Source: Dokdonella sp. (lineage in GTDB: Bacteria; Pseudomonadota; Gammaproteobacteria; Xanthomonadales; Rhodanobacteraceae). From it: a stretch of DNA of 64,000 nt. Location: the NCBI RefSeq assembly GCF_019634815.1, contig NZ_JAHCAP010000009.1:1-64000 (forward strand), written 5' to 3'. Made by a program: the position numbers and the translations under genes. A model generated the notes under the pieces. The model worked only from the letters and a program-made list of their open reading frames with translations, made no database searches and was not told the DNA's origin. Below are positions 17,272 to 26,569 of this stretch, in pieces. Position 1 is the stretch's first letter, and each line of letters begins with the position of its first letter.

Positions 17272-18660
17272 ATGGAGCAGAGTACCGCAGCGGCCACACG
17301 TTTCAGTGCGCGCATCGCACCTGCCGCAGGGCTCGACATCCTCTCCCGCCACGAGGTCGCGCGCTTGCGCGATGCAGGTGCCGGCGGCTTGCATCCGCTG
17401 TTGCGCCGATGTGCGCTGGCCGTGCTCACTCAGGGCAGTGCGAGCGACGATGCGCGCGCGATGCTCGAGCGCTTCCCCGACTTCGATATCCAGATCCTGC
17501 AGCAGGACCGCGGCGTCAAGCTCGAACTGACCAACGCGCCAGCCGATGCCTTCGTTGACGGCCGCATCATCACCGGCGTCAACGAACTCCTGTTCGCGGT
17601 GGTGCGCGACATCATCTATGTAGCCACCCAGATCGATGCCGGTGCGTTCGAGCTGGACGACACGCGCGGCATCACCCATGCGGTGTTCGAGATCCTGCGC
17701 AACGCGCGCGTGTTGCGTTCCAATGTCGATCCCAATCTCGTGGTCTGCTGGGGCGGGCACTCGATCAGCCGCGAAGAGTACGACTACACCAAGAAGGTGG
17801 GCTACGAGCTCGGCCTGCGCGGCCTGGATATCTGCACCGGGTGCGGTCCTGGGGCGATGAAGGGGCCGATGAAGGGTGCGACCATCGCGCACGCCAAGCA
17901 GCGGCGGCATGACAATCGTTATATCGGCATCACCGAGCCAGGCATCATCGCCGCCGAATCGCCGAACCCGATCGTCAACAACCTCATCATCATGCCTGAC
18001 ATCGAGAAGCGGCTCGAGGCGTTTGTGCGCCTTGGGCACGCAATCATCGTGTTCCCGGGCGGCGTCGGAACGGCCGAGGAGATCCTCTACCTGCTCGGCA
18101 TCCTCATGCATCCGGCCAATGCCAGCCTGCCGTTTCCGCTGATTTTCAGCGGGCCGCGCGAATCGGCGGAGTATTTCGAACAGATCGACCGCTTTCTGCG
18201 TCTGGCGCTCGGCGATGACGCGGCCAAGCGTTACTCGATTGTCATCGACGATCCGCGCGAGGTGGCGCGCAAGGTGCACAAGGGCATCGACAAGGTGCGC
18301 GGCTACCGGCTCGACAATCAGGACGCCTTCTTTTTCAACTGGGCCCTTCACATCGAGAGCGAGTTCCAGATTCCGTTCCGCCCAACCCATGAGGCGATGG
18401 CGGGACTCAACCTGCATCGTGAACAGGAACCGCACCGACTTGCGGCTGACCTGCGCCGCGCGTTCTCGGGAATCGTCGCCGGCAACGTCAAGGAAGAGGG
18501 CATTCGTGCCATCGAGAAGCGTGGCGCGTTCGTGATTCACGGCGACCGCGACATCATGCGCGCGCTCGATGCGATGCTGGCCAGCTTCGTCGCCCAGCAG
18601 CGCATGAAGTTGCCCGGCGGCAGCCAGTACGTGCCTTGTTATCGCGTCGACGCGAGTTGA
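17272..18660 (+). CDS. ppnN: Pyrimidine/purine nucleotide 5'-monophosphate nucleosidase PpnN
   Basis: LOG-family enzyme hydrolysing nucleoside monophosphates to base and ribose 5-phosphate; the E. coli enzyme is stimulated by (p)ppGpp. 462 aa. The N-terminal DUF4478-like region (about 1-140), the central LOG Rossmann domain with CTGCGPGAMKGPMKGA and the hallmark PGGVGTAEE, and the C-terminal DUF3412-like domain (GYRLDNQDAFFFNWALHIESEFQIPF onward) are in order. GAAGGA precedes the ATG at 17272. The N-terminus of about 15 residues is variable in the family. Confidence 0.92.
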   Translation: MEQSTAAATRFSARIAPAAGLDILSRHEVARLRDAGAGGLHPLLRRCALAVLTQGSASDDARAMLERFPDFDIQILQQDRGVKLELTNAPADAFVDGRIITGVNELLFAVVRDIIYVATQIDAGAFELDDTRGITHAVFEILRNARVLRSNVDPNLVVCWGGHSISREEYDYTKKVGYELGLRGLDICTGCGPGAMKGPMKGATIAHAKQRRHDNRYIGITEPGIIAAESPNPIVNNLIIMPDIEKRLEAFVRLGHAIIVFPGGVGTAEEILYLLGILMHPANASLPFPLIFSGPRESAEYFEQIDRFLRLALGDDAAKRYSIVIDDPREVARKVHKGIDKVRGYRLDNQDAFFFNWALHIESEFQIPFRPTHEAMAGLNLHREQEPHRLAADLRRAFSGIVAGNVKEEGIRAIEKRGAFVIHGDRDIMRALDAMLASFVAQQRMKLPGGSQYVPCYRVDAS

Positions 18661-18680
18661 GGGCGGAGCACAGAAAAAAA

Positions 18681-18707
18681 GGGCCTGCATCGCTGCAGGC
18701 CCTTTTT
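18681..18707. terminator. Bidirectional intrinsic terminator between ppnN and tRNA-Asn
   Basis: Nine-bp perfect stem (GGGCCTGCA / TGCAGGCCC) with loop TCGC, followed by TTTTT and preceded by seven A residues at 18674-18680, so it can terminate both ppnN (plus) and tRNA-Asn (minus). Confidence 0.95.
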
Positions 18708-18714
18708 CTTCAAC

Positions 18715-18791
18715 TGGCGCCCGAAGTTGGACTCGAACCAACGACCCCCTGATTAACAGTCAAGTGCTCTAACCAGCTGAGCTATTCGGGC
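18715..18791 (-). tRNA. tRNA-Asn (GTT)
   Basis: 77 nt including an encoded CCA. The acceptor stem GCCCGAA pairs with TTCGGGC, discriminator G. The anticodon loop in CTTGACTGTTAATCAGG shows GTT. The T-arm GGTTCGAGTCC is standard. Confidence 0.97.
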
Positions 18792-18800
18792 GAGCCGCGT

Positions 18801-18829
18801 ATTTTCTTTGTCGGCCACAGTTCCGTCAA
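18801..18829 (-). promoter_or_regulatory. Promoter of tRNA-Asn
   Basis: On the minus strand, TTGACG (18829-18824), a 17-bp spacer and GAAAAT (18806-18801), placing transcription start a few bases before the mature tRNA. It ends six bases short of the 3' end of the pseudopilin gene. Confidence 0.55.
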
Positions 18830-18835
18830 GTACCG

Positions 18836-19393
18836 TCAGCCGGCTGCCGCCAGGCAGCGGCCGGCATTCTCGCTGGTGGCGCGCCCATAGCGGATGCGGC
18901 CACTGGGGCCGATCACCAGGGTGCGAGCGTCGCTGGCGCGATTGGCGCGATTGCAGACGGTCAGGGTCGCATTGCTGCCGCGAGCGCTGCCGTCGGGCTG
19001 GTATTCGATGCGGGTGCGAGCGCTGCTGCCCACGATCGCAGTCCCGGCGGGCGCGGCGTTGCCGACCACCAAGCGCTCCTCATCGGCATCGGCCTCGTGG
19101 TCATGGTTGGCGTCGACGAATGCGATCCAGCCTTGCTGCCAATGCTCATCGTCACTGCAGCCGATATGGTCGCCGCTCGGACAGATCACCACATGCAGGG
19201 CACGCGTGACTGCCGCGGTACGCGCGGTATTGAACACGGCAGCCAGCTCGTTGCGGGTGGACAGGCTGCGCATCTTGCCCAGCATCGGCCCAAAACCCGG
19301 CAGCGCGATTCCGGCAAGCACTGCCGCGATGGCCACGGTCGTCAGAAGTTCCACCAAGGTGAATCCGCGATGTCTGCGCGTGGATGAATGCAT
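18836..19393 (-). CDS. GspH/FimT-family type IV pseudopilin
   Basis: Minor pilin/pseudopilin of type IV pili or type II secretion, 185 aa. The prepilin signature RGFTLVELLTTVAIAAVLAGIALPGF (residues 9-34) gives a PilD cleavage site after Gly10 and the hydrophobic N-terminal helix. The globular GspH-like region contains ELAAVFNTARTAAVTRALHVVICPSGD and GWIAFVDANHD, typical of FimT/FimU proteins. It stands alone, with no other pilin genes nearby; fimV elsewhere in the window is consistent with the cell making type IV pili. Confidence 0.88.
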   Translation of the reverse strand: MHSSTRRHRGFTLVELLTTVAIAAVLAGIALPGFGPMLGKMRSLSTRNELAAVFNTARTAAVTRALHVVICPSGDHIGCSDDEHWQQGWIAFVDANHDHEADADEERLVVGNAAPAGTAIVGSSARTRIEYQPDGSARGSNATLTVCNRANRASDARTLVIGPSGRIRYGRATSENAGRCLAAAG

Positions 19394-19559
19394 GTCCTTG
19401 TCCTCGCCGTGGAAGGATGTTCATGGTCTTCCGGTCGCGGTGGCGCGGCGATGGCTGGAAATGGTGTCGTGATGTAGGAAAAGTGCGCGTGCTGCCGCGC
19501 GAATCGTGCGCGCCGGGCGTACCGCGGAGCCTATACTTGCTGCCCAGTTGGAGGATCGG

Positions 19560-21584
19560 ATGACGGAACGCTTTGAACTGGTGGCGCCGTATCGGCCCGC
19601 GGGGGATCAGCCGGCGGCAATCGAGGCCTTGGTGCGGGGCTTCGAGGTGGGCGTTGCCCAGCAGACCCTGCTCGGCGTGACCGGCTCGGGCAAGACGTTC
19701 ACGATTGCCAATCTCATCGAACGCGTGCAGAAGCCCGCGATCGTGATGGCACCCAACAAGACTTTGGCGGCGCAGCTCTACGGGGAGTTCAAGGAGTTCT
19801 TTCCGCGCAACGCGGTCGAGTACTTCGTCAGCTACTACGACTATTACCAGCCCGAAGCCTACGTGCCTTCGAGCGACACCTACATCGAGAAGGATTCCTC
19901 GATAAACGACCACATCGAACAGATGCGTTTGGCCGCGACCAAGGCGCTGCTGTCACGGCGTGATGCGCTGATCGTGGCTTCGGTGTCGGCGATCTACGGC
20001 CTGGGCGATCCCGAGGATTACCTGCAGATGCGCCTGATCCTCGCCCGCGGCGAGCGCATCGACCAGCGCAAGCTGCTGCGCCACCTGACCGAACTGCAGT
20101 ACACGCGTGGCGAGATGGAGCTGCGCCGCGGCAGCTATCGCGTGCGCGGCGAGGTCATCGACGTGTTTCCGGCCGAATCCGAAATGGAGGCATTGCGCAT
20201 CGAGTTGTTCGATGGCGAGATCGAGAACCTCTCCGTGTTCGATCCTCTGACCGGCGCGGTGCTGCGCAAGGTGCCGCGTTTCGTCGTCTATCCCAAGACG
20301 CACTATGCGACCACGCGCCAGAGCACGCTCAACGCGATCGAGACGATCAAGGTCGAACTCAAGGATCGCCTCGACTTCCTCTACAAGGCCAACAAGCTCG
20401 TCGAGGCGCAGCGGCTGGAGCAGCGCACCCGCTTCGATCTGGAAATGATGGCCGAGGTCGGCTACTGCAGCGGCATCGAGAACTACTCGCGCCATCTCAC
20501 GCGCCGCCAGGTGGGCGAACCGCCGCCGACCCTGTTCGACTACCTGCCACCGGATGCCTTGCTGGTGGTCGACGAATCGCATGTGACGATCCCGCAGATC
20601 GGTGCGATGTACAAAGGCGACCGTTCGCGCAAGGAAACACTGGTCGAATTCGGTTTCCGGCTGCCCTCGGCGCTCGACAACCGCCCGCTCAAGTTCCACG
20701 AATGGGAAGAGCGCGTGCCGCGCGCCGTGTTCGTGTCGGCAACGCCCGGCGCCTACGAACTGGACAAGTCGAAGGGCAATGTCGTCGAACTGGTGGTGCG
20801 TCCGACCGGGCTGGTCGATCCGCACGTCGAAGTGCGTCCGGCGCGCACCCAGATCGACGACCTGCTTGGTGAGGCGAATCTGCGCATCACCCAAGGCGAT
20901 CGCGTGCTGGTCACCACGCTGACCAAGCGCATGGCCGAAAACCTTACCGAGTACCTCGATGAGCATGGTGTGCGCGTACGATATCTGCATTCGGACATCG
21001 ACACCGTCGAGCGCGTGGAGATCATCCGCGACCTGCGCCTGGGCAAGTTCGACGTGCTGGTCGGCATCAATCTGCTGCGCGAAGGGCTGGACATGCCTGA
21101 AGTTTCGCTGGTTGCGATTCTGGATGCCGACAAGGAAGGCTTCCTGCGCTCGACCGGCTCGCTGATCCAGACCATCGGACGCGCCGCGCGCAACCTGCGC
21201 GGCACCGCGATCCTTTACGCCGACACCGTCACGCGCTCGATGCGCGCTGCGATCGACGAGACCGAGCGTCGTCGCAACAGGCAGCTCGAATACAACGCGG
21301 TTCATGGCATCACACCGCGGTCGGTCGAACGCCGGATCACCGACGTGATGGAGGGTGCGCGCGAGGCTGCCGAGGTCGATCGCGGGCGTGGTCGTGGCGG
21401 CGCGCTGCGCAAGGTCGCCGAAAGCGCGGCCGACTATCAGCTGCTCAATCCCGAGCAGCTTGCCGCACGCATCCGGGAGCTTGATGCGCGGATGTACAAG
21501 CACGCCCAGAACCTCGAGTTCGAGGAGGCCGCGCGTGTGCGTGACGAAATCCACCGGATCCGCGAGCAGGGCCTGATCGCTTGA
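19560..21584 (+). CDS. uvrB: UvrABC system protein B
   Basis: Damage-verification helicase of nucleotide excision repair, 674 aa. Walker A GVTGSGKT is at about residue 38-45. The beta-hairpin that clamps DNA ([21 protein letters not shown]), the DESHV box, helicase motifs V-VI ([33 protein letters not shown]) and the C-terminal UVR domain ([19 protein letters not shown]) are intact. GGAGGA at 19550-19555 fixes the ATG at 19560. TATACT at 19532-19537 may be its -10. No LexA-type operator was recognised. Confidence 0.98.
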   Translation: MTERFELVAPYRPAGDQPAAIEALVRGFEVGVAQQTLLGVTGSGKTFTIANLIERVQKPAIVMAPNKTLAAQLYGEFKEFFPRNAVEYFVSYYDYYQPEAYVPSSDTYIEKDSSINDHIEQMRLAATKALLSRRDALIVASVSAIYGLGDPEDYLQMRLILARGERIDQRKLLRHLTELQYTRGEMELRRGSYRVRGEVIDVFPAESEMEALRIELFDGEIENLSVFDPLTGAVLRKVPRFVVYPKTHYATTRQSTLNAIETIKVELKDRLDFLYKANKLVEAQRLEQRTRFDLEMMAEVGYCSGIENYSRHLTRRQVGEPPPTLFDYLPPDALLVVDESHVTIPQIGAMYKGDRSRKETLVEFGFRLPSALDNRPLKFHEWEERVPRAVFVSATPGAYELDKSKGNVVELVVRPTGLVDPHVEVRPARTQIDDLLGEANLRITQGDRVLVTTLTKRMAENLTEYLDEHGVRVRYLHSDIDTVERVEIIRDLRLGKFDVLVGINLLREGLDMPEVSLVAILDADKEGFLRSTGSLIQTIGRAARNLRGTAILYADTVTRSMRAAIDETERRRNRQLEYNAVHGITPRSVERRITDVMEGAREAAEVDRGRGRGGALRKVAESAADYQLLNPEQLAARIRELDARMYKHAQNLEFEEAARVRDEIHRIREQGLIA

Positions 21585-21635
21585 GCGTGGCGGGCGCCAA
21601 TTGCGGGGCAATGCCGCTGAAAATGCTTGCTGCGG

Positions 21636-21664
21636 TTGTTCCTTCGGGGGCGCTGTGCTACCTT
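21636..21664 (+). promoter_or_regulatory. Promoter of tRNA-Val
   Basis: TTGTTC (21636-21641), a 17-bp spacer, and TACCTT (21659-21664) with an extended -10 TG one base upstream. GC-rich sequence follows the -10 (GCGCGCCCC), as in stringently controlled tRNA promoters. Confidence 0.45.
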
Positions 21665-21697
21665 GCGCGCCCCTTGCAGCCGGATCGGTTGCAGGAT

Positions 21698-21772
21698 GGG
21701 CGGTTAGCTCAGCGGTAGAGCACTACCTTGACATGGTAGGGGTCACAAGTTCGATCCTTGTACCGCCCACCA
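21698..21772 (+). tRNA. tRNA-Val (GAC)
   Basis: 75 nt with encoded CCA. Acceptor GGGCGGT pairs with ACCGCCC, discriminator A. The anticodon arm CTACCTTGACATGGTAG shows anticodon GAC. The T-arm AAGTTCGATCCTT is regular. Confidence 0.97.
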
Positions 21773-21787
21773 ATTGATGATGTGCGC

Positions 21788-21810
21788 AACGCCACCCTCG
21801 CGGTGGCGTT
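21788..21810 (+). terminator. Hairpin terminator after tRNA-Val
   Basis: Nine-bp perfect stem AACGCCACC / GGTGGCGTT with a five-base loop, followed by TGCGTTT. The T tract is short, so termination may be partial. Confidence 0.6.
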
Positions 21811-22005
21811 TGCGTTTCACGGGCCCGGGCGCCGGCCCGCAGCGCCCGGCTCACCATTGACACCCGTGGTGCGCTGGTCTAGCGTGCCAATCCCTTCCGC
21901 AACAATACAGGGTGGCCCGCGGGTAACCGCTGGTCGAGCGTGCGACATGGACACGCGAACATCCAGACACTGAAGCCTCGTCACCGGGACGCTTGCTTTC
22001 CAATT

Positions 22006-22026
22006 GGGCGCCGGTGCGCCTTTTTT
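22006..22026 (+). terminator. Intrinsic terminator or attenuator upstream of thrS
   Basis: Short GC stem (GGCGC at 22007-22011 with GCGCC at 22016-22020, loop CGGT) followed by six T residues (22021-22026), 70 bp before the thrS start codon. It could end transcription from the tRNA side or act as an attenuator of thrS. No Thr-rich leader peptide was seen. Confidence 0.55.
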
Positions 22027-22096
22027 GTTGCCCGCGGTTTGCGCCCGCCCCTGGTCGCGCGAGTCGCTGCGGCGATCGAACGACGGAATCACCGAA

Positions 22097-24001
22097 ATGA
22101 CCATCATCACCCTTCCCGACGGCAGCCAGCGTCAGTTCGACCACGCGCCCACGGTTGCCGAGGTCGCAGCATCGATTGGCGCCGGTCTGGCCAAGGCCGC
22201 ACTCGCCGGCAAGGTCGACGAGCGGCTGGTCGATACCAGTCATGTCATCGAGCACGATGCGAAGCTGGCAATCATCACCGAGAAAAGTCCCGAGGCGCTT
22301 GAGGTCATCCGCCATTCCACGGCGCACCTGCTGGCACAGGCGGTGCAGCGTCTGTTTCCGAAAGCACAAGTCACGATCGGGCCGGTGATCGAGAACGGCT
22401 TCTATTACGACTTTGCCTTCGAACGCCAGTTCACCCCTGACGATCTCGTGTTGATTGAGGCGGAGATGAAGAAGATCGCGGCGCAGGCGCTGCCAGTATC
22501 GCGTTCGCTGATGCCGCGTGATGAGGCGGTGGGCTTCTTTCGCGGCAAGGGTGAGGAATACAAGGCGCAGATCATCGAATCGATTCCGGCCGACGAGGCG
22601 CTTTCACTGTACGCGCAAGGCGAGTTCACCGATCTGTGCCGCGGCCCGCATGTGCCCGATACCGGGCGGCTCAAGTCGTTCAAGCTTATGAAGGTGGCCG
22701 GCGCCTACTGGCGCGGTGATTCCAACAACCAGATGCTGTCGCGCATCTACGGTACCGCTTGGCTCAACGACAAGGACCTCGCGGCGTACCTGCATCAGCT
22801 CGAGGAAGCCGAGAAACGCGACCACCGCCGCATTGGCAAGCAGCTCGACCTGTTTCACATGCAGGAGGAAGCGCCGGGTCTGGTGTTCTGGCATCCCAAG
22901 GGCTGGTCGATCTGGCAGGTGGTCGAGCAGTTCATGCGCCAGATCTATGTCGATTCGGGCTACCAGGAAGTGCGCTGCCCGCAGATTCTCGACAAGAGTC
23001 TGTGGGAAAAGACCGGGCATTGGCAGAACTACCGTGAAAACATGTTCGTCACGGCCTCGGAGAACCGCGATTACGCGCTCAAGCCGATGAACTGCCCCGG
23101 CCATGTGTTGCTGTTCAACCACGGCCTGCGCAGCTACCGTGACTTGCCGATCCGCTACGGTGAATTCGGATCGTGCACGCGCAACGAACCCTCGGGCGCC
23201 CTGCATGGCCTGATGCGCGTGCGCGGCTTCGTGCAGGACGATGGCCACATCTTCTGCACCGAGGACCAGATCGAGTCCGAGGTGGTGGCCTTCCATCGTC
23301 AGGCGATGGCGGTGTACGCGCACTTCGGCTTCAACGACGTCGGCGTCAAGATCGCCCTGCGGCCGGAACCGCGAATCGGCTCGGACGAGGTCTGGGACAA
23401 GGCCGAGGCCGCGCTGCGTCAGGCGCTGCGCGCCTGTGGCGTGGACTGGACCGAGCTGCCGGGCGAGGGCGCCTTTTACGGGCCCAAGATCGAATACCAC
23501 CTCAAGGACTCGATCGGGCGAGCCTGGCAGCTGGGCACGATGCAGGTCGATTTCTCGATGCCGGGCCGCCTCGGCGCCGAATACGTGGGCGAGGATTCGG
23601 CTCGCCACACCCCGGTCATGTTGCACCGGGCCATTGTAGGCTCGATGGAGCGCTTCATCGGTATCCTGATCGAGCACCATGCCGGCGCCTTTCCGCCCTG
23701 GCTGGCGCCGGTGCAGGCGGTGGTCATGAACATCACCGACGCCCAGGCCGGGTTTGTGCGGAGCCTGACGCAAACCCTTGTGGCGCAAGGCTTCCGGGTC
23801 GAGGCCGATTTGCGAAACGAGAAGATCGGCTATAAAATCCGCGAACACACGCTGGCCAAGGTTCCGTATCTGCTGGTCGTCGGCGACCGGGAAAGGGATG
23901 CGGGGGCTGTTGCCGTGCGTACGCGCGCGGGCGAAGACCTCGGTTCGATGTCGGTTGCCAGCTTCGTGGAGCGTCTGAAGTCCGAATCGGGCGCGGGCTG
24001 A
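22097..24001 (+). CDS. thrS: Threonyl-tRNA synthetase
   Basis: Class II synthetase charging tRNA-Thr, with editing of mis-charged Ser. 634 aa. The TGS domain (1-60; [20 protein letters not shown]), the editing domain with [16 protein letters not shown], the catalytic core with [10 protein letters not shown] and FCTEDQ, and the anticodon-binding domain ending in [13 protein letters not shown] are in order. Zn ligands are expected at the Cys of MNCPGH and at two downstream His residues. The ATG at 22097 is set by the TGS start. It heads the thrS-infC-rpmI-rplT-pheST-ihfA group. Confidence 0.98.
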   Translation: MTIITLPDGSQRQFDHAPTVAEVAASIGAGLAKAALAGKVDERLVDTSHVIEHDAKLAIITEKSPEALEVIRHSTAHLLAQAVQRLFPKAQVTIGPVIENGFYYDFAFERQFTPDDLVLIEAEMKKIAAQALPVSRSLMPRDEAVGFFRGKGEEYKAQIIESIPADEALSLYAQGEFTDLCRGPHVPDTGRLKSFKLMKVAGAYWRGDSNNQMLSRIYGTAWLNDKDLAAYLHQLEEAEKRDHRRIGKQLDLFHMQEEAPGLVFWHPKGWSIWQVVEQFMRQIYVDSGYQEVRCPQILDKSLWEKTGHWQNYRENMFVTASENRDYALKPMNCPGHVLLFNHGLRSYRDLPIRYGEFGSCTRNEPSGALHGLMRVRGFVQDDGHIFCTEDQIESEVVAFHRQAMAVYAHFGFNDVGVKIALRPEPRIGSDEVWDKAEAALRQALRACGVDWTELPGEGAFYGPKIEYHLKDSIGRAWQLGTMQVDFSMPGRLGAEYVGEDSARHTPVMLHRAIVGSMERFIGILIEHHAGAFPPWLAPVQAVVMNITDAQAGFVRSLTQTLVAQGFRVEADLRNEKIGYKIREHTLAKVPYLLVVGDRERDAGAVAVRTRAGEDLGSMSVASFVERLKSESGAG

Positions 24002-24031
24002 ATCGCGCCATTCGGGTGTTTTTCCATTTCT

Positions 24032-24047
24032 GGAGGGTTGACCTATA
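24032..24047 (+). promoter_or_regulatory. Shine-Dalgarno and AUA initiation codon of infC
   Basis: GGAGG at 24032-24036 lies eight bases before ATA (24045-24047). An in-frame TGA at 24039-24041 means translation cannot start further upstream, and the conserved N-terminus ([14 protein letters not shown]) begins right after ATA. No ATG, TTG or GTG lies between the stop and GTG at 24090. Rare start codons are characteristic of infC, where IF3 discriminates against them to limit its own synthesis. Confidence 0.85.
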
Positions 24048-24569
24048 GCCATCGACAGCAAGCCCAATCGCCGCAATCACGAAATTCGTGTGCCGCGTGT
24101 CCGAGTCATCGGCGCGGAAGGCGAGCAGGTCGGCATTCTCAGCCGCGACGAGGCATTGTCGATGGCGCAGGAAGCCGGACTCGATCTGGTCGAAATCCAG
24201 CCCAACGGTGACCCGCCGGTCTGCCGGATCATGGACTTCGGCAAGTTCAAGTTCGAAGCGCAGAAAAAGGCGCACGCGGCCAAGAAGAAACAGAAGCAGG
24301 TCGAGATCAAGGAACTCAAGTTCCGTCCGGTGACCGACGTTGGCGACTACCAGATCAAGATGCGCAATCTGCGCCGGTTTCTGGAAGAGGGCGACAAGGT
24401 CAAGATCACGATCCGCTTTCGCGGTCGCGAGATGTCACATCAGGAGTTGGGACGGGCGATGGTCGACAAGATCACTGCCGAGATCGCCGAGGAAGCGGTG
24501 ATCGAGCAGTTCCCGCGCATGGAAGGGCGTCTGATGGTGATGATGATCGCGCCCAAGAAAAAACAGTAG
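24045..24569 (+). CDS. infC: Translation initiation factor IF-3
   Basis: Binds the 30S subunit, prevents premature 50S joining and proofreads the start codon. 174 aa from the AUA codon at 24045; starting at the GTG at 24090 would remove 15 conserved residues ([17 protein letters not shown]). The N-terminal domain ([14 protein letters not shown] ... DLVEIQP ... [15 protein letters not shown]), the Lys-rich linker and the C-terminal domain ([42 protein letters not shown]) are complete. It lies 43 bases after thrS. Confidence 0.96.
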   Translation: MAIDSKPNRRNHEIRVPRVRVIGAEGEQVGILSRDEALSMAQEAGLDLVEIQPNGDPPVCRIMDFGKFKFEAQKKAHAAKKKQKQVEIKELKFRPVTDVGDYQIKMRNLRRFLEEGDKVKITIRFRGREMSHQELGRAMVDKITAEIAEEAVIEQFPRMEGRLMVMMIAPKKKQ

Positions 24570-24617
24570 CAGTCGGTTGAGATTGCTGCGGCAGAGTTGG
24601 ATGATTTTTTGAAAAGT

Positions 24618-24698
24618 GCGGTCATGGATGACCGCTGTTTGATCCTCGCGTTCAGGGATGAACGCTGAAGTACAGGAACCGATCCGGGAGCCCGGATC
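24618..24698 (+). promoter_or_regulatory. Three tandem tetraloop hairpins in the infC-rpmI leader
   Basis: Three perfect 7-bp stems, each with a 4-nt loop, follow one another: GCGGTCA-TGGA-TGACCGC (24618-24635), GCGTTCA-GGGA-TGAACGC (24648-24665) and GATCCGG-GAGC-CCGGATC (24681-24698). They occupy the 210-bp spacer before rpmI. L20 represses rpmI-rplT translation through structures in this interval in E. coli, so a ribosomal-protein leader is the likeliest role, although the shape is not the E. coli pseudoknot. Confidence 0.55.
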
Positions 24699-24779
24699 AC
24701 ACAAGCCGGAACGAGCAGGATGGAAAGCGCGGTTCAGACCGCCGCTCGCGCCAGTCACGAAAACCAAGAAGGAAACGTC

Positions 24780-24977
24780 ATGCCCAAGATGAAAACCAAT
24801 CGGGCCGCCGCCAAGCGGTTCCGCAAGACCGCCTCCGGCAAGTTCAAGTGCGGTCACGCGTTCAAGAGCCACATCCTTACCAAGAAGGCGACCAAGCGCA
24901 AGCGCGGTCTGCGTGCCACCAACCACGTGCGCAAGGAAGACGCAGGTCGCGTCGCCCGCATGCTGCCCTACGTGTAA
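24780..24977 (+). CDS. rpmI: 50S ribosomal protein L35
   Basis: 65 aa, normal length. [23 protein letters not shown] and [15 protein letters not shown] identify it. GAAGGAAA upstream is a good ribosome-binding site. rplT follows after 11 bases. Confidence 0.97.
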   Translation: MPKMKTNRAAAKRFRKTASGKFKCGHAFKSHILTKKATKRKRGLRATNHVRKEDAGRVARMLPYV

Positions 24978-24988
24978 GGAGAGAAGAA

Positions 24989-25360
24989 ATGGCACGAGTC
25001 AAGCGCGGCGTCATCGCCCACCGTCGTCACAAGAAGATCCTCGGCAAGGCCAAGGGTTACTACAACGCGCGGCGCAAGGTTTTCCGCGTCGCCAAGCAGG
25101 CCGTCACCAAGGCGCACCAGTACGCCTATATCGGCCGCAAGCAGAAGAAGCGCAATTTCCGCAGTCTGTGGATCGTCCGCATCAACGCGGGCGCACGCCA
25201 GTTCGGGCTGTCCTACAGCCGCTTCATCAACGGTCTGCTCAAGGCCGGCATCACGCTCGACCGCAAGGTGCTCGCGGACATCGCCGTCCATGACATCGCC
25301 GCGTTCGGCGCGCTGGCCGAAAAGGCCAAGGCTGCACTCGGCGGCAAGGCCGCGTCCTGA
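24989..25360 (+). CDS. rplT: 50S ribosomal protein L20
   Basis: Early assembly protein of the 50S subunit and the likely autoregulator of rpmI-rplT. 123 aa. [55 protein letters not shown] and [10 protein letters not shown] are characteristic. AAGGAGAG precedes the ATG. Two hairpins follow the gene. Confidence 0.97.
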   Translation: MARVKRGVIAHRRHKKILGKAKGYYNARRKVFRVAKQAVTKAHQYAYIGRKQKKRNFRSLWIVRINAGARQFGLSYSRFINGLLKAGITLDRKVLADIAVHDIAAFGALAEKAKAALGGKAAS

Positions 25361-25374
25361 GCAATGGCAGTGAC

Positions 25375-25438
25375 AGGACGCCGATGTTCGGCGTCCTGCG
25401 CTGGCAAGAAGGGAAGGGCGCAGGTCCTTCCCTTTTTT
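25375..25438 (+). terminator. Tandem hairpins with T6 between rplT and pheS
   Basis: First a 10-bp perfect stem (AGGACGCCGA / TCGGCGTCCT, 25375-25397), then GGGAAGG / CCTTCCC (25411-25432) followed by six T residues. This is a convincing intrinsic terminator 60 bp before pheS. It may be an attenuator as in E. coli pheST, but no Phe-rich leader peptide was recognised. Confidence 0.85.
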
Positions 25439-25443
25439 GTTGA

Positions 25444-26493
<1,050 letters not shown>

Positions 26494-26528
26494 AGGCGGG
26501 CATCAGGAAGGACAGACGATTCCTTCCG

Positions 26529-26556
26529 CCGATTCCCGATTCCCGACTACCGATTC
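26529..26556. repeat. Four 7-bp tandem units (CCGATTC) between pheS and pheT
   Basis: Units at 26529-26535, 26536-26542, 26543-26549 (variant CCGACTA) and 26550-26556. It is a simple heptamer repeat directly upstream of pheT; a copy-number change would alter the distance between the two genes. Confidence 0.75.
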
Positions 26557-26569
26557 CTGGCATCCGCTC

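Noticed and set aside
24090..24569. infC starting at the GTG at 24090
   Set aside because: It would lose 15 residues conserved in IF3, and the ribosome-binding site fits ATA at 24045 instead.
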